Assembly: GCA_033239005.1 (NCBI GenBank)
Contig: BSQZ01000002.1
Location: forward strand, 1,075,001 to 1,139,000
DNA length: 64,000 nucleotides
From: Lamellibrachia satsuma
Taxonomy: Eukaryota; Annelida; Polychaeta; Sabellida; Siboglinidae
Direction of reading: 5' to 3'
In this document: in pieces, positions 50,301 to 60,375 of the stretch
How the letters are laid out: every line of letters begins with the position of its first letter
Position numbering within the stretch: the first letter of the stretch is position 1
Notes under the pieces: generated by a model
What the model saw: the letters and a program-made list of their open reading frames with translations, nothing else
Databases searched by the model: none
What the model was told of the DNA's origin: nothing
Program-made: the position numbers and the translations under genes

Positions 50301-51036
50301 TGCTAGGGCGAATAATCTCATCGTGTAGCATTTCTCGAAGCATCTGGTCAACAACTGCACGTTTGGTTAAAGGCATGCGATACGCTTTCTGGCATATGGG
50401 TGGGCCATGTGTTTTGATGCGTAAAGCATTTGTGTTACAAGCGCCGTTTCGCTCACCCCGTGCTGAGAAACAGTCCGCGTTTTGACGTATTAAATGGTTA
50501 ATTTTGGAATTTCCCGTTTCTGGTGCAATAGGACCTATGCTTGCGTAGCCACTTTTGGAATGCTGTCTTAACGGCCATTTCTGAGAATACCATGTTAATT
50601 CATTTTTAGCCAAATCAATGATACTTCTGCCATTTCGCAGGGAAGTATCTCCCAAAATCATGTCATGCGGCAGTGTGTCGCAGACGACAACTTCTAGAGG
50701 GGAGTGAATACCAGCGACTGATATCTGAGTTTTACCACAAACTTTAAGAGACATGCCTCCCAAACCCTGCAATGGACCAGACTTTTCCAAGACATGCACA
50801 CGATGAGTTTTCTGAATGATTTGGTCGAATACATTACGCCTCAAAAGTGACACGCTGGCTCCTGTGTCGACTAGAACGGTCAGTCTGACGCCAGATACTA
50901 TCAAACTGACCGTGGGTCGACCGCTTACCTCGCTTGTGACACCTGAGGCGCAACCCCGTTTCCCGACGGCTGAGAATGTCTGTTGCGCAGTCGACAAACA
51001 CGAGCATAATGTCCAAGTTTCCCACAATGGAAACAC
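47362..51036 (-). CDS. pol: gypsy Pol polyprotein (protease, RT, RNase H, integrase)
   Basis: 1224 codons, uninterrupted. Protease VLVDTGASVSLL; RT LDLKSSYWQMPV, FGLKSAPNFFQ and catalytic YIDDILVFSK; RNase H LYTDACDYAIGGIL and DHKPLLSLF; integrase zinc domain HKECGHQGHWKTVRR...CALC, catalytic core ADLIGPF, DHGAEFTALAF and HPQSNGKIERFNRT (DDE); a C-terminal chromatin/DNA-binding-like region (ARWNPRWTVTRV). The frame overlaps the 3' end of gag by about 110 nt in another frame, so expression likely uses ribosomal frameshifting. No defect seen. Confidence 0.95.
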   Translation of the reverse strand: MFPLWETWTLCSCLSTAQQTFSAVGKRGCASGVTSEVSGRPTVSLIVSGVRLTVLVDTGASVSLLRRNVFDQIIQKTHRVHVLEKSGPLQGLGGMSLKVCGKTQISVAGIHSPLEVVVCDTLPHDMILGDTSLRNGRSIIDLAKNELTWYSQKWPLRQHSKSGYASIGPIAPETGNSKINHLIRQNADCFSARGERNGACNTNALRIKTHGPPICQKAYRMPLTKRAVVDQMLREMLHDEIIRPSNSAYSSPILLVPKKDGDSRLCVDYRKLNAVTEQDAYPLPIIQDIFDLVGGSSIYSTLDLKSSYWQMPVAEADIHKTAFRCHAGHFEFTKVPFGLKSAPNFFQKEMNTILADLIGKCVFVYIDDILVFSKNETDHNRHLQLVFDRLRNAGLKLKPTKCAFGLPEVKLLGYVLNADGIKTDPDKVAVIANLLPPTTVKETRSFLGMCNYYRNSLPNYATVAEPLIALTRGNVRFTWDDHKQTAFDELKRLLTSSHVMAAPDLNRPYKLYTDACDYAIGGILVQESVDGIEKVIQYVSHTLSPTQRKWATIEKEAFAVVFSILKLRPYLYGAQFNVYTDHKPLLSLFTKAFNNTKIQRWGVLLAEYGTTISYRTGRNNIRADMLSRIRQNDHSDIAVFDIDDVDDDVDDRDTITTDDDISDLLPLIHDGIDLHAVALAQHKEFPELWVAADTDDDYDIVNGVLYSVRPPYIHAPSYHRLILPTAYRQTVIDRAHKECGHQGHWKTVRRLTEAYVWPGMRKHVQQRLRQCALCLTHNRHPQRHPIGQMPFGSYPMEFVAADLIGPFTESHNGNKYILTIIDFCTGWAEAIPIPTKSNQAVWDAFSNGFICRHGVCRVLLTDHGAEFTALAFERYLSQIGIEHRMSTPAHPQSNGKIERFNRTLKQMIQKAVNNQPSRWEEVLNDVLLAYRASVSTTTGYTPHFLMTGRHLRMPMQKALRASNENEFGNRLDTLATSLKIARSMTEDSRKHNRDRLAQKAKAHDISPGDSVMIKSEERLTLTARWNPRWTVTRVRGPVIYVHNQQTGKSKVLNAEKVRIVDPNQNWDTCNPRPVRKQARPAQPRCTRSDTPHDANPVDPNGSSNYHLGQSGHTTQRGTAPGTPHLDDPDSRDQPSRYRLGHNEDRSHPLRQSRVTTHTTPRKHGTRMLRKLSRRGQLAADQSDDGLEADLEIKHLRKRKSEAPTEFLQKRARQECIALVMAFTQ

Positions 51037-51917
51037 GATATCGTCCGGCGGGCGGCGTCACGAGGCACGCGTCTGTCGTTCTCACTGCCAGGCGTCGGCA
51101 TGTAGCGACGGGTGGTTGTCGGCGGGGGGCGTGGGTCGTGTCTGGCCTCGATCTTCGCCAGCTTCGTTGCCAGCTTTTGAACCGTGGAAGCCAGTGAGTC
51201 GACCATCGCAACCAGGGGCTCCGTTGTCTTGGAGTTGGAGACGTTGGCGGCTCCTATTTCCATCGGCGATTCGTTTCGTCCCAGGCGGCTATACGCGTCG
51301 TTACGTTCACAGAACCGTATTGTAGCTGTAATCGCTTCGTCAAGCGAAGTAGGCGCTGCCTGTTCGATCAGCTGTCGTGCGAGGCTATCAGATGTTAACC
51401 CTCGGGCAAATGTACGGATCAGAACGGATTCTTGGTCGGGATTTCGTAAGCCGCTTGGGTAGCAAATGTCACTAATGTCTCGGAAGCGTCGGACAAACTG
51501 TTGCGTGGGTTCGTACGCGCTCTGACGCACCTTGTCAAGTTCGTCACGTAATGCAGCGGTTTCGTCGATGTTAAGAAAGTTGCTAGCCAAATGATCACGC
51601 AAGTCTGGCCATGGAATGGCGGCTCGGCCGATTTGATTTGCCGCTATTGTTCTTTCGATGAAACGTTCCAACTCAAATCGGAGCGGACCAGAGACAGTTT
51701 TAGACGCTATTTCGATGATGCTGGCTGCACCGACTTGATTAAAAGCTAAAGTCACTTCACGGATCCAATTACGTACTGCCGCTGTAGAGGAACCATCACA
51801 AGTCTGTGTTTGTCTGATTAAATCACGTATTTGTTCACGGGTGGTTTGGATAGCACGACGTTCCGTTTCCTGCTGAGCAAGTCCGATCGTATAGTTTTGA
51901 AATTGTGCTGGATCCAT
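50925..51917 (-). CDS. gag: gypsy Gag with CCHC zinc knuckle
   Basis: 330 codons from MDPAQFQNY. Capsid-like helical region including ERFIERTIAANQIG and QFVRRFRDISDICYP; one zinc knuckle CFHCGKLGHYARVC near the C-terminus, preceded by a basic Pro/Arg linker. Open, with the start just below the repeat-containing leader. Confidence 0.92.
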   Translation of the reverse strand: MDPAQFQNYTIGLAQQETERRAIQTTREQIRDLIRQTQTCDGSSTAAVRNWIREVTLAFNQVGAASIIEIASKTVSGPLRFELERFIERTIAANQIGRAAIPWPDLRDHLASNFLNIDETAALRDELDKVRQSAYEPTQQFVRRFRDISDICYPSGLRNPDQESVLIRTFARGLTSDSLARQLIEQAAPTSLDEAITATIRFCERNDAYSRLGRNESPMEIGAANVSNSKTTEPLVAMVDSLASTVQKLATKLAKIEARHDPRPPPTTTRRYMPTPGSENDRRVPRDAARRTISCFHCGKLGHYARVCRLRNRHSQPSGNGVAPQVSQAR

Positions 51918-52179
51918 CGTGTGTGTGTGTTTTGATCGTCACGTAGCAAATACACGTTTTACGTAGTAAAAGTCAATCATGGAGTCAGTCAATATTCGGT
52001 GACATCACTGTCAGTTTCACGTTGGCTCAGCGCCAATGTACGTCTGAACGAAGTTATAAGTAAAAAAATCGTAGGTGGTGTGCCATACGGTACGTTGAAA
52101 CGACGTACTTTACATTCTGTAATTCGGTGGTGGTTCGTCAGCATCGTGACAGTGCACACAACGTCAATGGTTCATTGAA

Positions 52180-52410
52180 AGTCTCTGGACACTAGTCAGT
52201 GTACGTTTTAACAGTCTTGAACGTTAAAAAAATCGCTGGTGCCTCTCGCCAGTGTACGTTTAAAAGCATTGTGCGTTAAAAAATCGGTCGTGCGTCTCGC
52301 CAGTGTACGTTTTAACAGTCTTGTGCGTTAAAAAAATCGCTGGTGCGTCTCGCCAGTGTACGTTTTAACAGTCTTGTGCGTTAAAAAAAATCGCTGGCGC
52401 GTCTCGCCAG
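52180..52410 (-). repeat. tandem 54-bp repeats spanning the primer-binding site
   Basis: Directly after the 5' LTR (minus orientation) comes CTGGCGAGACGC. TGGCGAGACG one base from the LTR is in the primer-binding position. The word CGTCTCGCCAG (plus strand) recurs at about 52242, 52294, 52346 and 52400, each inside a unit with GTACGTTTTAACAGTCTTGT, so the PBS-containing unit is repeated about four times. Confidence 0.7.
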
Positions 52411-53293
52411 TGTAAGATTCTCGCTTCTCTTAAGGGCGCGTGCATTCGTTGAGAATACTCACAGTTGTGTAGTAATTGTCTTTGTCGCTCGCCAGATCGT
52501 CTAGCTGCTTACTGATAATACCGCAGACGATCAGATCGGTATAATAAGCCGTGAACGCATCTTCCAGGTTCGCAAGATTTTATTAACGCAGAAGTGTAGA
52601 TCGTACAACATAGACTGGTCTCTCTACCACTGTTCTTGTGTCTCCCATTTAACATTTAAAAGTCTTCAATAAATTTAGTTTTCTAATGGTAAGGTAGGTA
52701 TGGGCCGGCGTGGCCCATCCTTGCCGATAATTTTTAGTCCAAATTGAACGAGCTGCGTGGTAATTTAGATCGCGCGCACCCGTTGCTTTATGAGTCTATT
52801 TCTGGCCTATTTATACCAGAGCTTTCTGAAGAACCCCGCCTCAGTGGAGGCGCGGTTAACCATTTTAGGAAATCGAGAAAGCCGTTATTGGCCGATGTCC
52901 ATATACAACCGTCATCCCCGTACATGCTGGAAATGACCGTCGTATGCAAGGTATCGGGTCACCTTCTGAACCTCCCCAGGACTGGAGACCTTCTTGTGTC
53001 CTTGGGGACGGTCAGTTGCCAACTAAACTAGTTTCTCATGGCCTGCATTCTAAATCGGGTAAACATTTCTCCCGTTTGACAGTCCAGTTATTATTACAGT
53101 CGGGGCGACTCTACCCCTCCCTACTGTGTATACTAAACAATAAGCAAAGCTGCAAACTGGCCAGAAACTAGCGTGCCTTACATAAGTTGTATCAACCTGG
53201 GTTTTCTTTATGCTAGCGTTAAATCATTGATTAAATATGTCTGCAATGACCACTATCTCTGTTCTTACAATTTTAGGCTGACCAAACCTTACA
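52411..53293 (-). repeat. gypsy 5' LTR (883 bp)
   Basis: See the 3' LTR; same ends TGTAAG...CTTACA. It presumably carries the promoter for minus-strand transcription. Confidence 0.95.
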
Positions 53294-53360
53294 AGATGTA
53301 GGTTGATTTTAAGTGGTCTCGCTCCCCCTCGTTAGTGTTGTGGAAGTTATCCTTGTAGAT

Positions 53361-53657
53361 TCACACCAGCTGTTCTTTCTTGATGCCAGTAGGCAATTTT
53401 ATGCCGCGTTCCTCTATACGCTTACGGAGTGAAGATGTTGACCAGTTGGCAGGGAGTCCAACATCCCAGTGCCAATGTTCCCCGGTTGGACTAGTTTCAG
53501 GGTCCGTAGGCATAGTCGATGCCGATGTGGTGATGTTTTCGAAGAAGTCCACAGAAACCGGCGCTGCCGGGGGCGAGTGAATAGATGCTTGACGTCGACG
53601 ATCTGCTGGTAGATATCGTCGTTCCGCTGCGCTTCGTCTCGGTCGTCCTCGCGGCAT
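53361..53657 (-). pseudogene. DIRS ORF1 N-terminus, separated by the gypsy insertion
   Basis: From MPRGRPRRSAAERR to a SAP-like segment LPANWSTSSLRKRIEERGI...IKKEQLV, then TGA. Pro/Arg-rich start and SAP-like motif are usual at the N-terminus of DIRS Gag. Continuity with 45.2 kb is implied by matching orientation, the AGAT target duplication and the missing N-terminus there. Confidence 0.68.
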
Positions 53658-53754
53658 TTTGAGTACGTAAATATGAATTACAAGCAAAGAATAAAAATGA
53701 TGTTTCCTTGACCGTGCTACGAGACAAAGATGGCCCAAGGAAGGGATGTTGCCA

Positions 53755-53915
53755 GATCCCACTGCTGGGATAATGCTTCTAATTGGTCAGACACCCCCTG
53801 CAGTGAGGGAATATAAGGGGTGCTGCCAGCTCCCATAGCAGGGTTAATGCTTGTAATTGGTCAGAGGCCCTCTGCGGTGAGGGGATGAACCTTTTAATTG
53901 GTCAGCTTTCATTCC
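53755..53915 (-). promoter_or_regulatory. DIRS promoter region with repeated CCAAT boxes
   Basis: AATTGGTCAG (CTGACCAATT on the minus strand) occurs at 53780, 53856 and 53895 in a repeated unit; CCTTATATTC (53808-53817, minus) is TATA-like. Placed 100-250 bp before the DIRS ORF1 start. Confidence 0.5.
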
Positions 53916-55470
53916 CCCAGGCTCTTGGTAGGGATGGTCCCTGGCCTCTGGTAGGCTCCCAAGATGCATCGGTCAGTTGTTCTTACATAAACCACGCACA
54001 ATGATAACACTATGCTTCAATATACATAATGATGCAGCAAAACAGATTGGTAATTTATTGTAATTTTAAAAGTTCAGCTATTGGTAAAAATATATTCAGT
54101 TACAAAAAGGCTAACTTGCATTGCTTTTCGTCAATGATGCATTTCCTATTTTCTTACAAAAAAACAAAAACAATTATCAACACACAGAATGCTTATTGCA
54201 GTAATCTACAAGGTCATAATCTCTTGGTTTCTATGTCCAGGGAAAGTTTCACTAACCTAAATAACATGGTCAAAATATTAAATTTTTTCATAAATTGAAA
54301 CTTCTGTAAGTAAAAGGGCATATACCCCAATACAATTGATTGGTAACTTGTGTGTAGTGTTTTTCAAGCAAATCAGGGTATTATTTTGTAATAATGGTAA
54401 AACCAAACTATATCAGTTTTTCTCCACTAAAATGAAAACATTGATACCTTACCATTGACATTTGCCATATTCATCTTCTTTATCCCTGTAGGATTGTACT
54501 GACAACCCATACAAATGAACAAGATATAGCACTCACGTATATGTTATTATATAAATGTGTTTTATTGGTACTAATTTGGCATAAAAGTATCATCCTGCAC
54601 ATGTGCACTGTGCTATATTCCAGCATAATCTAATGTTTTGTACTTGTACTTCCAAAACCAAAACAACCTTTTGAAAAGTCAAAACCAGGTAGGAAATATT
54701 GAAATAAATATGTACTGATCATTTTCACTAAATATTCAATAAAATAATGTCACACTCCATTATCTCTTGTTTCCTACATAAATGGGAGGAGAATATTTAA
54801 AGAATAAGGTAAACCAATTAAAATAACTCTAGTCAACATTAAAATATGACCATCATTAGAATGTATAGAAAGCATAAATGTATAAAAATGTTTTAACTAA
54901 AAAGTATAAATGCATAAAAAATTTTTAATTAAAAACATTTACAATGCTATATCTTTAAAGGGAAACAAGTCATGGCTATGGGCCTATGCACCTACGACAT
55001 AATAAAACACAACCATTTGCAACCGTAATCAAGAATATCATGCCAGTTGTTTACTAGGAAACCCTTATTGAACACACATCTTAATTTCATGGGCTATGCC
55101 ATACTGTCAGATAACCCTACATCATGAGTGCTTGTAGTCTGGCAATATTTGCTCGCTAAATTTATTTGTAAACACCTGGTCCTATACTTCCCAATAGGAC
55201 ATGGGCATGCTGTTTGCATCTAAAATCAGCTTATGGCCCTTGTTTATTACTTCTCCCATTCTGACTTAGCAGCTCGCTTGATTGTGAGTTTGCGTTACTT
55301 TGGCATATACCCATCATTGCAGCAGAAGTGTCAGCTGCACTGATTTCCTAAAACTGCCAGGTGTTTATTGGACACTTAGTTTTCAAACATCAGCACCCAA
55401 GTCAAGCCACTGGTGTTGATATTTTTGATTGTAGATGCCAATGGTTAATTTTTATTAACTATTTTAGGTG
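53916..55470. other. intergenic, no gene seen
   Basis: AT-rich, with short open frames only. AAGTATAAATGCATAAAAA-like repeats lie near 54870-54930. Confidence 0.5.
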
Positions 55471-55475
55471 CATAT

Positions 55476-55649
55476 TGTTTTGATGCTTGTACTAGATCAA
55501 CACTTTATGATCAGAGAACCCAAATTTATTAACCAGCGTGGCGTGGTGGTGATGTCGCAACTGCTCGACTGCGCATGTCATTATATAACGTACATAACTT
55601 GTTGCGCGTCTGAATTATATCGGACTATCAGAATGCACATATTCTAACA
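55476..55649 (-). repeat. second gypsy element 3' LTR
   Basis: 174 bp; TGTTAG...AAACA on the minus strand. It contains CATTATATAACG, a possible TATA region. Confidence 0.9.
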
Positions 55650-55938
55650 TCTCCCTTTTTAAACTAAATACTTTGAAACAAATAAAGTAAAGCTTACGTT
55701 AGGATCAGAGGTTACTAGCACTTGATCCTCCTATGACTGCGGTCTTTACCACCGAGTCAAGCTAATAATTAAAGTCCAAAAACGTATGTTCAATAGACTA
55801 CTCTAATTAACACAATAACTGGCAAGCACTGAATCCGTCTGCCAAAATTATAATATGTAAATGTCTGAACTTTACCAAGTCTTCTTAACACATAACACTA
55901 TCACGATTTATCGTGAGTCCGAACTTCTCTCAGTCTTT

Positions 55939-58900
55939 TTAGCGAAAATGCAATGGTTTCTTGATTAGTCTGCCCGAACGAGTTTTCACCGGGCTGTTGG
56001 TTTTCAGAGGAGACGTCGGTACGGGCTCAGGTCTCGGTGTGCTGATGACAGCTGGCATTTCACACGATTCCAATTCCCGTGAATCTGTGTTCTCGTCTGT
56101 GGGTATTACGTGAATATCTCGACTGTGAGTCCCATCTCTGTGGCCTTCTTGCTCAGTCAAAGTTGACGGAGTAGGTCGTATGGTGTGGTCTATCCTCAGA
56201 TAACGTTGATTGCGTCGAAGTAGTCTACCTTTGATTTCGACGATGTATGATCGGTTACTGCATTGGTCCGCAACCATCCCTTGTGCCCCTTTACTTGCAT
56301 CATATTTCTTCAGTTACTGCACGAAGACAGGTGTTCCTCTTCGTAACGGTGACAAATCACGAGCATTTCGATCGTAGTATTGTTGTGACATTTTCTGCTT
56401 CTTCACCTTGCGTCTGAGAATTTGACGTGCCGTTAGTACCACGGGTTTCATCAATTGCTCCGCTTGAGGCACAGACGCCCGCGTGCGTCTTTGCATTAGC
56501 CGTTGCACTGGACTGCAATTGTTTGAGACGTTGGCGTATTTCTCCACTCCAACACCGCTCTCAAAGGGTCGTCCGATTTCTTCAGAAAATTCTTCACGAT
56601 CTTGACTGCCGATTCTGCTTTTCCATTCGATTGCGAATGATACGGCGATGACATGGAGTGTTTGAATTCCCAATTCAAACACTTCGAATTCCGCACTGAT
56701 GGCCATAACGTGCAAACTGCTCTTTGCATGCTTGTATGGTCGTTTCTGCTCTCTGATCGACAAGTTTTGTGAACTCGAAGAAATCTGAATAGTAGTCTAC
56801 CATGATGAGGTAAGTGGCATTGGCATATGTGAACAAGTCTATCCCAACCTTTGCCCATGGCTTCGAGAGAAGGTCGTGACTTCGTAGCATCTCTTTCTGT
56901 TGTGATGGCTTTTCTTTTGTACATGCTTGACAGCTCTCGATCATCTGCTTGATGTCGTTTGTCATTCCTGGCCAATAGATGTATCTCTTGCTCGTCGGAG
57001 AGTTGCTTCGATTCCCTGGTGGCTGCTGTGAAGTCGTTCCAGCATATCTTTCTGACAAGATTTCGGAATGACCATTCTCTGTCCTTTGTACAGAATACCA
57101 TCATTCGCTGCTATTTCTTCTCGAAATGTCCAATAAGGTTTCAGCTCTGGCAACAGCATTCGTTTGTTCTCAGGCCATCCTGACCGAACCGTTGTCATCA
57201 CTTTCTGCAATGTGTCATCCGCAGCTGTCGCTTGTCGAATTTTAGCGATTCTTGCCTTGCTGATGTTGACATACATTTGTGGGTTGACCGAGTCGATCTC
57301 TTCTGCCAATTCACCTTGGATCGCACACTGGAAAATCTGTTCAGTCGACATCTCGTTCACTGGTTGACGGGATGATGGGGCACATGACAACATGTCTGCA
57401 TCCAGCTGTTCCGTGCCCGGCTTGTACTCCACTTTCACGTTGTACCTCTGTACTGCGAGCATCATCCGTTGTAAGCATTTAGGAGCCTCGAGCAACGACT
57501 TACGAAATATGGCTTCGAGAGGTTTGTGGTCGCTGTGTATCATAACCTCTGCGTGACCATAGATATACTGATCGAATTTACGACATGCGAACACAATGGC
57601 TAGGCATTTTCTAGCTCGATGGGTGCGTACTTCTGTTCACACTTTGTCAAGGATCGTGAGACATACGCCACAGGTTTTCCGTCTTGCATCAGACTCGCGC
57701 CTAGCCCTTGCGTACTCGCATCACACTGCAGTACAATCGGTTTCTTCACATCATAATACACGAGTGACTGTTCTGATGTTGCAATTTCTGGAACGCATCT
57801 TCTTGGGCCTGTCCCCATTGGAACTCAACATCCTTCTGGATTAGACGTCTGAGCGGCTCGCTGATAGTGGAGAGATTGGGTAAGAACTTGGCCAGATAAT
57901 TGGTGAAGCCCAGGAATCTCCGCACTTGGTCACTATCGGTTGGAGTGGCCATGCTTGAGATGTCTGACACCTTTACAGGATCCGCTTTTACTCCTTCTGG
58001 CGACAGAACGTGTCCGATGTACTTGATTTCAGTTAAGTGAAGCCTCATCTTGGCCTTGTTTAATTTGAGGTTTTGTTCCCTTGCTCGTTGAAGTAACCGG
58101 GCCAAGTTTTCGTCATGATCACGTCGCGCTTCCTCGTCTGTCTCACCTCGACCAATGATCAAGATATCGTCTGCTACAATGAAGATCCATTCTAGTCCAT
58201 CTAAGGCGAGTTGGAGACGACGATGAAATTCTTCGGGACTGGATGTGAGACCAAATGCCATTCGGAGCCACCTATACTTTCCAAACGGGGTCCAGAAAGT
58301 GGTCAGATAGCTACTCTCATTTGTTAGCTTCACCTGTAGGAAACCATCTTTGGCATCCACTAGGGAAAAGATCTTTGCATCCTTCAGTTTAGGCAAAACT
58401 TCCTCTATGGTGGGTAATGGGAAATGGTTTCGCTGGATGGCTTTGTTGAGATCGGTCGGATCTATGCATACCCGCACCGTGCCATTTGATTTGCAAATTG
58501 CTAAGCAGTTGGATATCCACGGTGTTGGAATATCCACTTTGGCAATCACCTTCTGCTCCTCAAGAGCTGTGATCTTCTTCTGCAGATCGTCTTTGAGGGC
58601 ATATGCCACTTTGCGCGGTCTGTTCTGCACCGGCTTGACACTGTTGTCCACCACTATGTCATATTCTCCTGGCAGACACCCTAGTCCAGAGAATACATCC
58701 ATGTATTCCTCCAGCATTGCATCCACATTTCTGTACTGACGAGTGTTCACCAAATGAACATGCTCGTTCACTGATAGCAAATTGAGATGTAGGCATGTAT
58801 CCAGTGACAGTAGTGAGGAATGTTTGGTTTCTACCACCTCAAACATCAGGGGTACGTTGCGTTTGTCATCGCATACTTCCAGCTGGCAGCGACCTTTGGA

Positions 58901-59116
58901 CCTAACCATGGTGCCCTCATACATTGTCAGCCTGGCATGACTTGGCTTCAGAGATGGATTACCTAGTTTGTGGTAATCCTTGACACTAAGCACATTGCAA
59001 GTGGCTGCAGTGTCTAGTTGACAAGTAATTTGCTTGGACACCTGCCCCTCTGTCAGAACGTTGACACTGCAGCAAGTGACTGCAGTGTCTAGTTGACAAT
59101 TAATTTGCTTGGACAC
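55939..59116 (-). pseudogene. second gypsy element Pol, frame-broken
   Basis: Protease-like QLDTAATCNVLS; RT FSLVDAKDGFLQVKL, FGLTSSPEEFHRR, VADDILIIGRG (catalytic DD) and IKYIGHVLSPEG (59116-57746); RNase H VYYDVKKPIVLQCDAS and HSDHKPLEAIF (57818-56962); integrase IDLFTYANATYLIMVDYYSD and YHSQSNGKAESAVKI (57104-56496); C-terminal basic region (56763-55939). At least four frame changes. The lineage looks like the Mag/K02A2.6-type branch, by impression only. Confidence 0.82.
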
Positions 59117-59140
59117 CTGCCCCTATGTTAGATCGTTGAC
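59008..59140 (-). repeat. tandem duplication at the protease active site
   Basis: TGCAGTGTCTAGTTGACAA..TAATTTGCTTGGACACCTGCCCCT occurs at about 59008-59050 and 59081-59123, so the CQLDTA segment is encoded twice in a row. Confidence 0.85.
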
Positions 59141-59229
59141 ATTAGCTAACAGCTTCTGCTCAATATTATCAATTTTGATATGGAGGATGTCTGAATCGCT
59201 GTCTTCCCCAATTAGATGGACTTGATTTG

Positions 59230-60020
59230 TTCTGCAAAACTTTGAGAAGTGGTTCTTCTTTTTGCAGGCGTAACATTCCTTACCCCACGCCAGACATTGC
59301 TTCGCAAGGTGGGAAGTGCCACATCGACAACAAGCCTTTTCGTGAATGTAATTCTCGCCGCTTATACGTCCAGCCTTTTCGTGAACGTAATTCTCATTTT
59401 TTCACGGTGTGTGGCCCCTCGTGACCTTTGTACGATTCTTTGGCTTCTGCCTATACAGTGCGCTAACCTCTTCGTTCAAGTGTAACTTTTTCATCTCAAC
59501 TTCTGTGTCTTCAGCTAATCGACATATTCCGATAGCTTTATCCAAAGTTAGCTTTTCCGTTTCAAATAACCTTCACCTCGTCCTTTCCTGATCGAGTCCC
59601 AGCGTCAATGCATGCAACACCATATCGTCGGTTAAGTCTCCAAACGTGCACTCTCAAACTTTCTTCTTTAATGCCGTCAGAAACTCATCGATAGACCGAG
59701 TATTCTAGGTCGAATTTTTGCAAGACATCAACAAACGTTGGCTGCGCATCCGCCTCGAACGAGAAATTGTCAAAGATGTCGTTACCCTTATCGCCAATTG
59801 TGCGCAATAACATAGCTATTTTTGCTTTATCCGATGCCTCTGACTTCTCGCTCGCATCGAGGAACTGTTTAAACTGCTTTTTGAAGTGAGCCCATTGTTC
59901 CGGCAAATTGCCCGTCGAGGGAAGTTGTTCAGGGATCATATATTTCTCTATATTGCTCACACAGGCAACTTCTAGAAAGTTCTCACCTGCTTCCCTGGTG
60001 CTACTGAGTTCGACATTCAC
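59230..60020 (-). pseudogene. second gypsy element Gag, broken
   Basis: 60020-59685 encodes a capsid-like part (LPEQWAHFKKQFKQFLDASE). Further down, in another frame, two zinc knuckles CRCGTSHLAKQC and CYACKKKNHFSKFC lie at about 59325 and 59270. Stops and a duplicated CCTTTTCGTGAA segment (59334-59382) break it. Confidence 0.75.
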
Positions 60021-60045
60021 CCGTCCTACGAACTGTCTGACACCA

Positions 60046-60219
60046 TGTTTAGATTCTTGTACTAGATCAACACTTTATGATCAGAGAACCCAAATTTATT
60101 AACCAGCGTGGCGTGGTGGTGATGTCGCAACTGCTCGACTGCGCATGTCATTATATAACGTACATAACTTGTTGCGCGTCTGAATTATATCGGACTATCA
60201 GAATGCACATATTCTAACA
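60046..60219 (-). repeat. second gypsy element 5' LTR
   Basis: Near-identical partner of 55476-55649; the primer-binding site starts directly beside it at 60045. Confidence 0.9.
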
Positions 60220-60375
60220 CATATAGCCCCAAAACCATAACTTTTTTTTTTAACAATTATGATTTCATCTTCATTAAACATTAAACTTTTGAAATTTATA
60301 TTTACACCCGGAAATGTGTTTTATGTGATATAATTTTCTGGCTGCTAGTGATAATTAAAATGACAATAAATGCCT

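Larger units (their letters stand above)
45261..53293 (-). mobile_element. Ty3/gypsy LTR retrotransposon, very recent insertion
   Basis: 8033 bp bounded by 883-bp LTRs that read as identical, with TGTAAG...CTTACA ends. The host side reads AGAT on both flanks (45257-45260 and 53294-53297), a 4-bp target duplication. In minus orientation: 5' LTR, PBS-containing tandem repeats, Gag, Pol (PR-RT-RNaseH-IN), a short membrane-segment ORF, polypurine tract, 3' LTR. It interrupts the ORF1 of a DIRS element of the same orientation. Gag and Pol are both open. Confidence 0.95.
55476..60219 (-). mobile_element. second Ty3/gypsy element, decayed, short LTRs
   Basis: 4744 bp with 174-bp LTRs and a perfect CATAT target duplication (55471-55475 and 60220-60224). 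Minus orientation: PBS TGGTGTCAGACAGTTCG after the 5' LTR, Gag with two zinc knuckles, Pol, polypurine tract AAAAAGGGAGA before the 3' LTR. Gag and Pol contain several frame breaks. LTRs differ at about three positions near their inner end. Confidence 0.92.
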
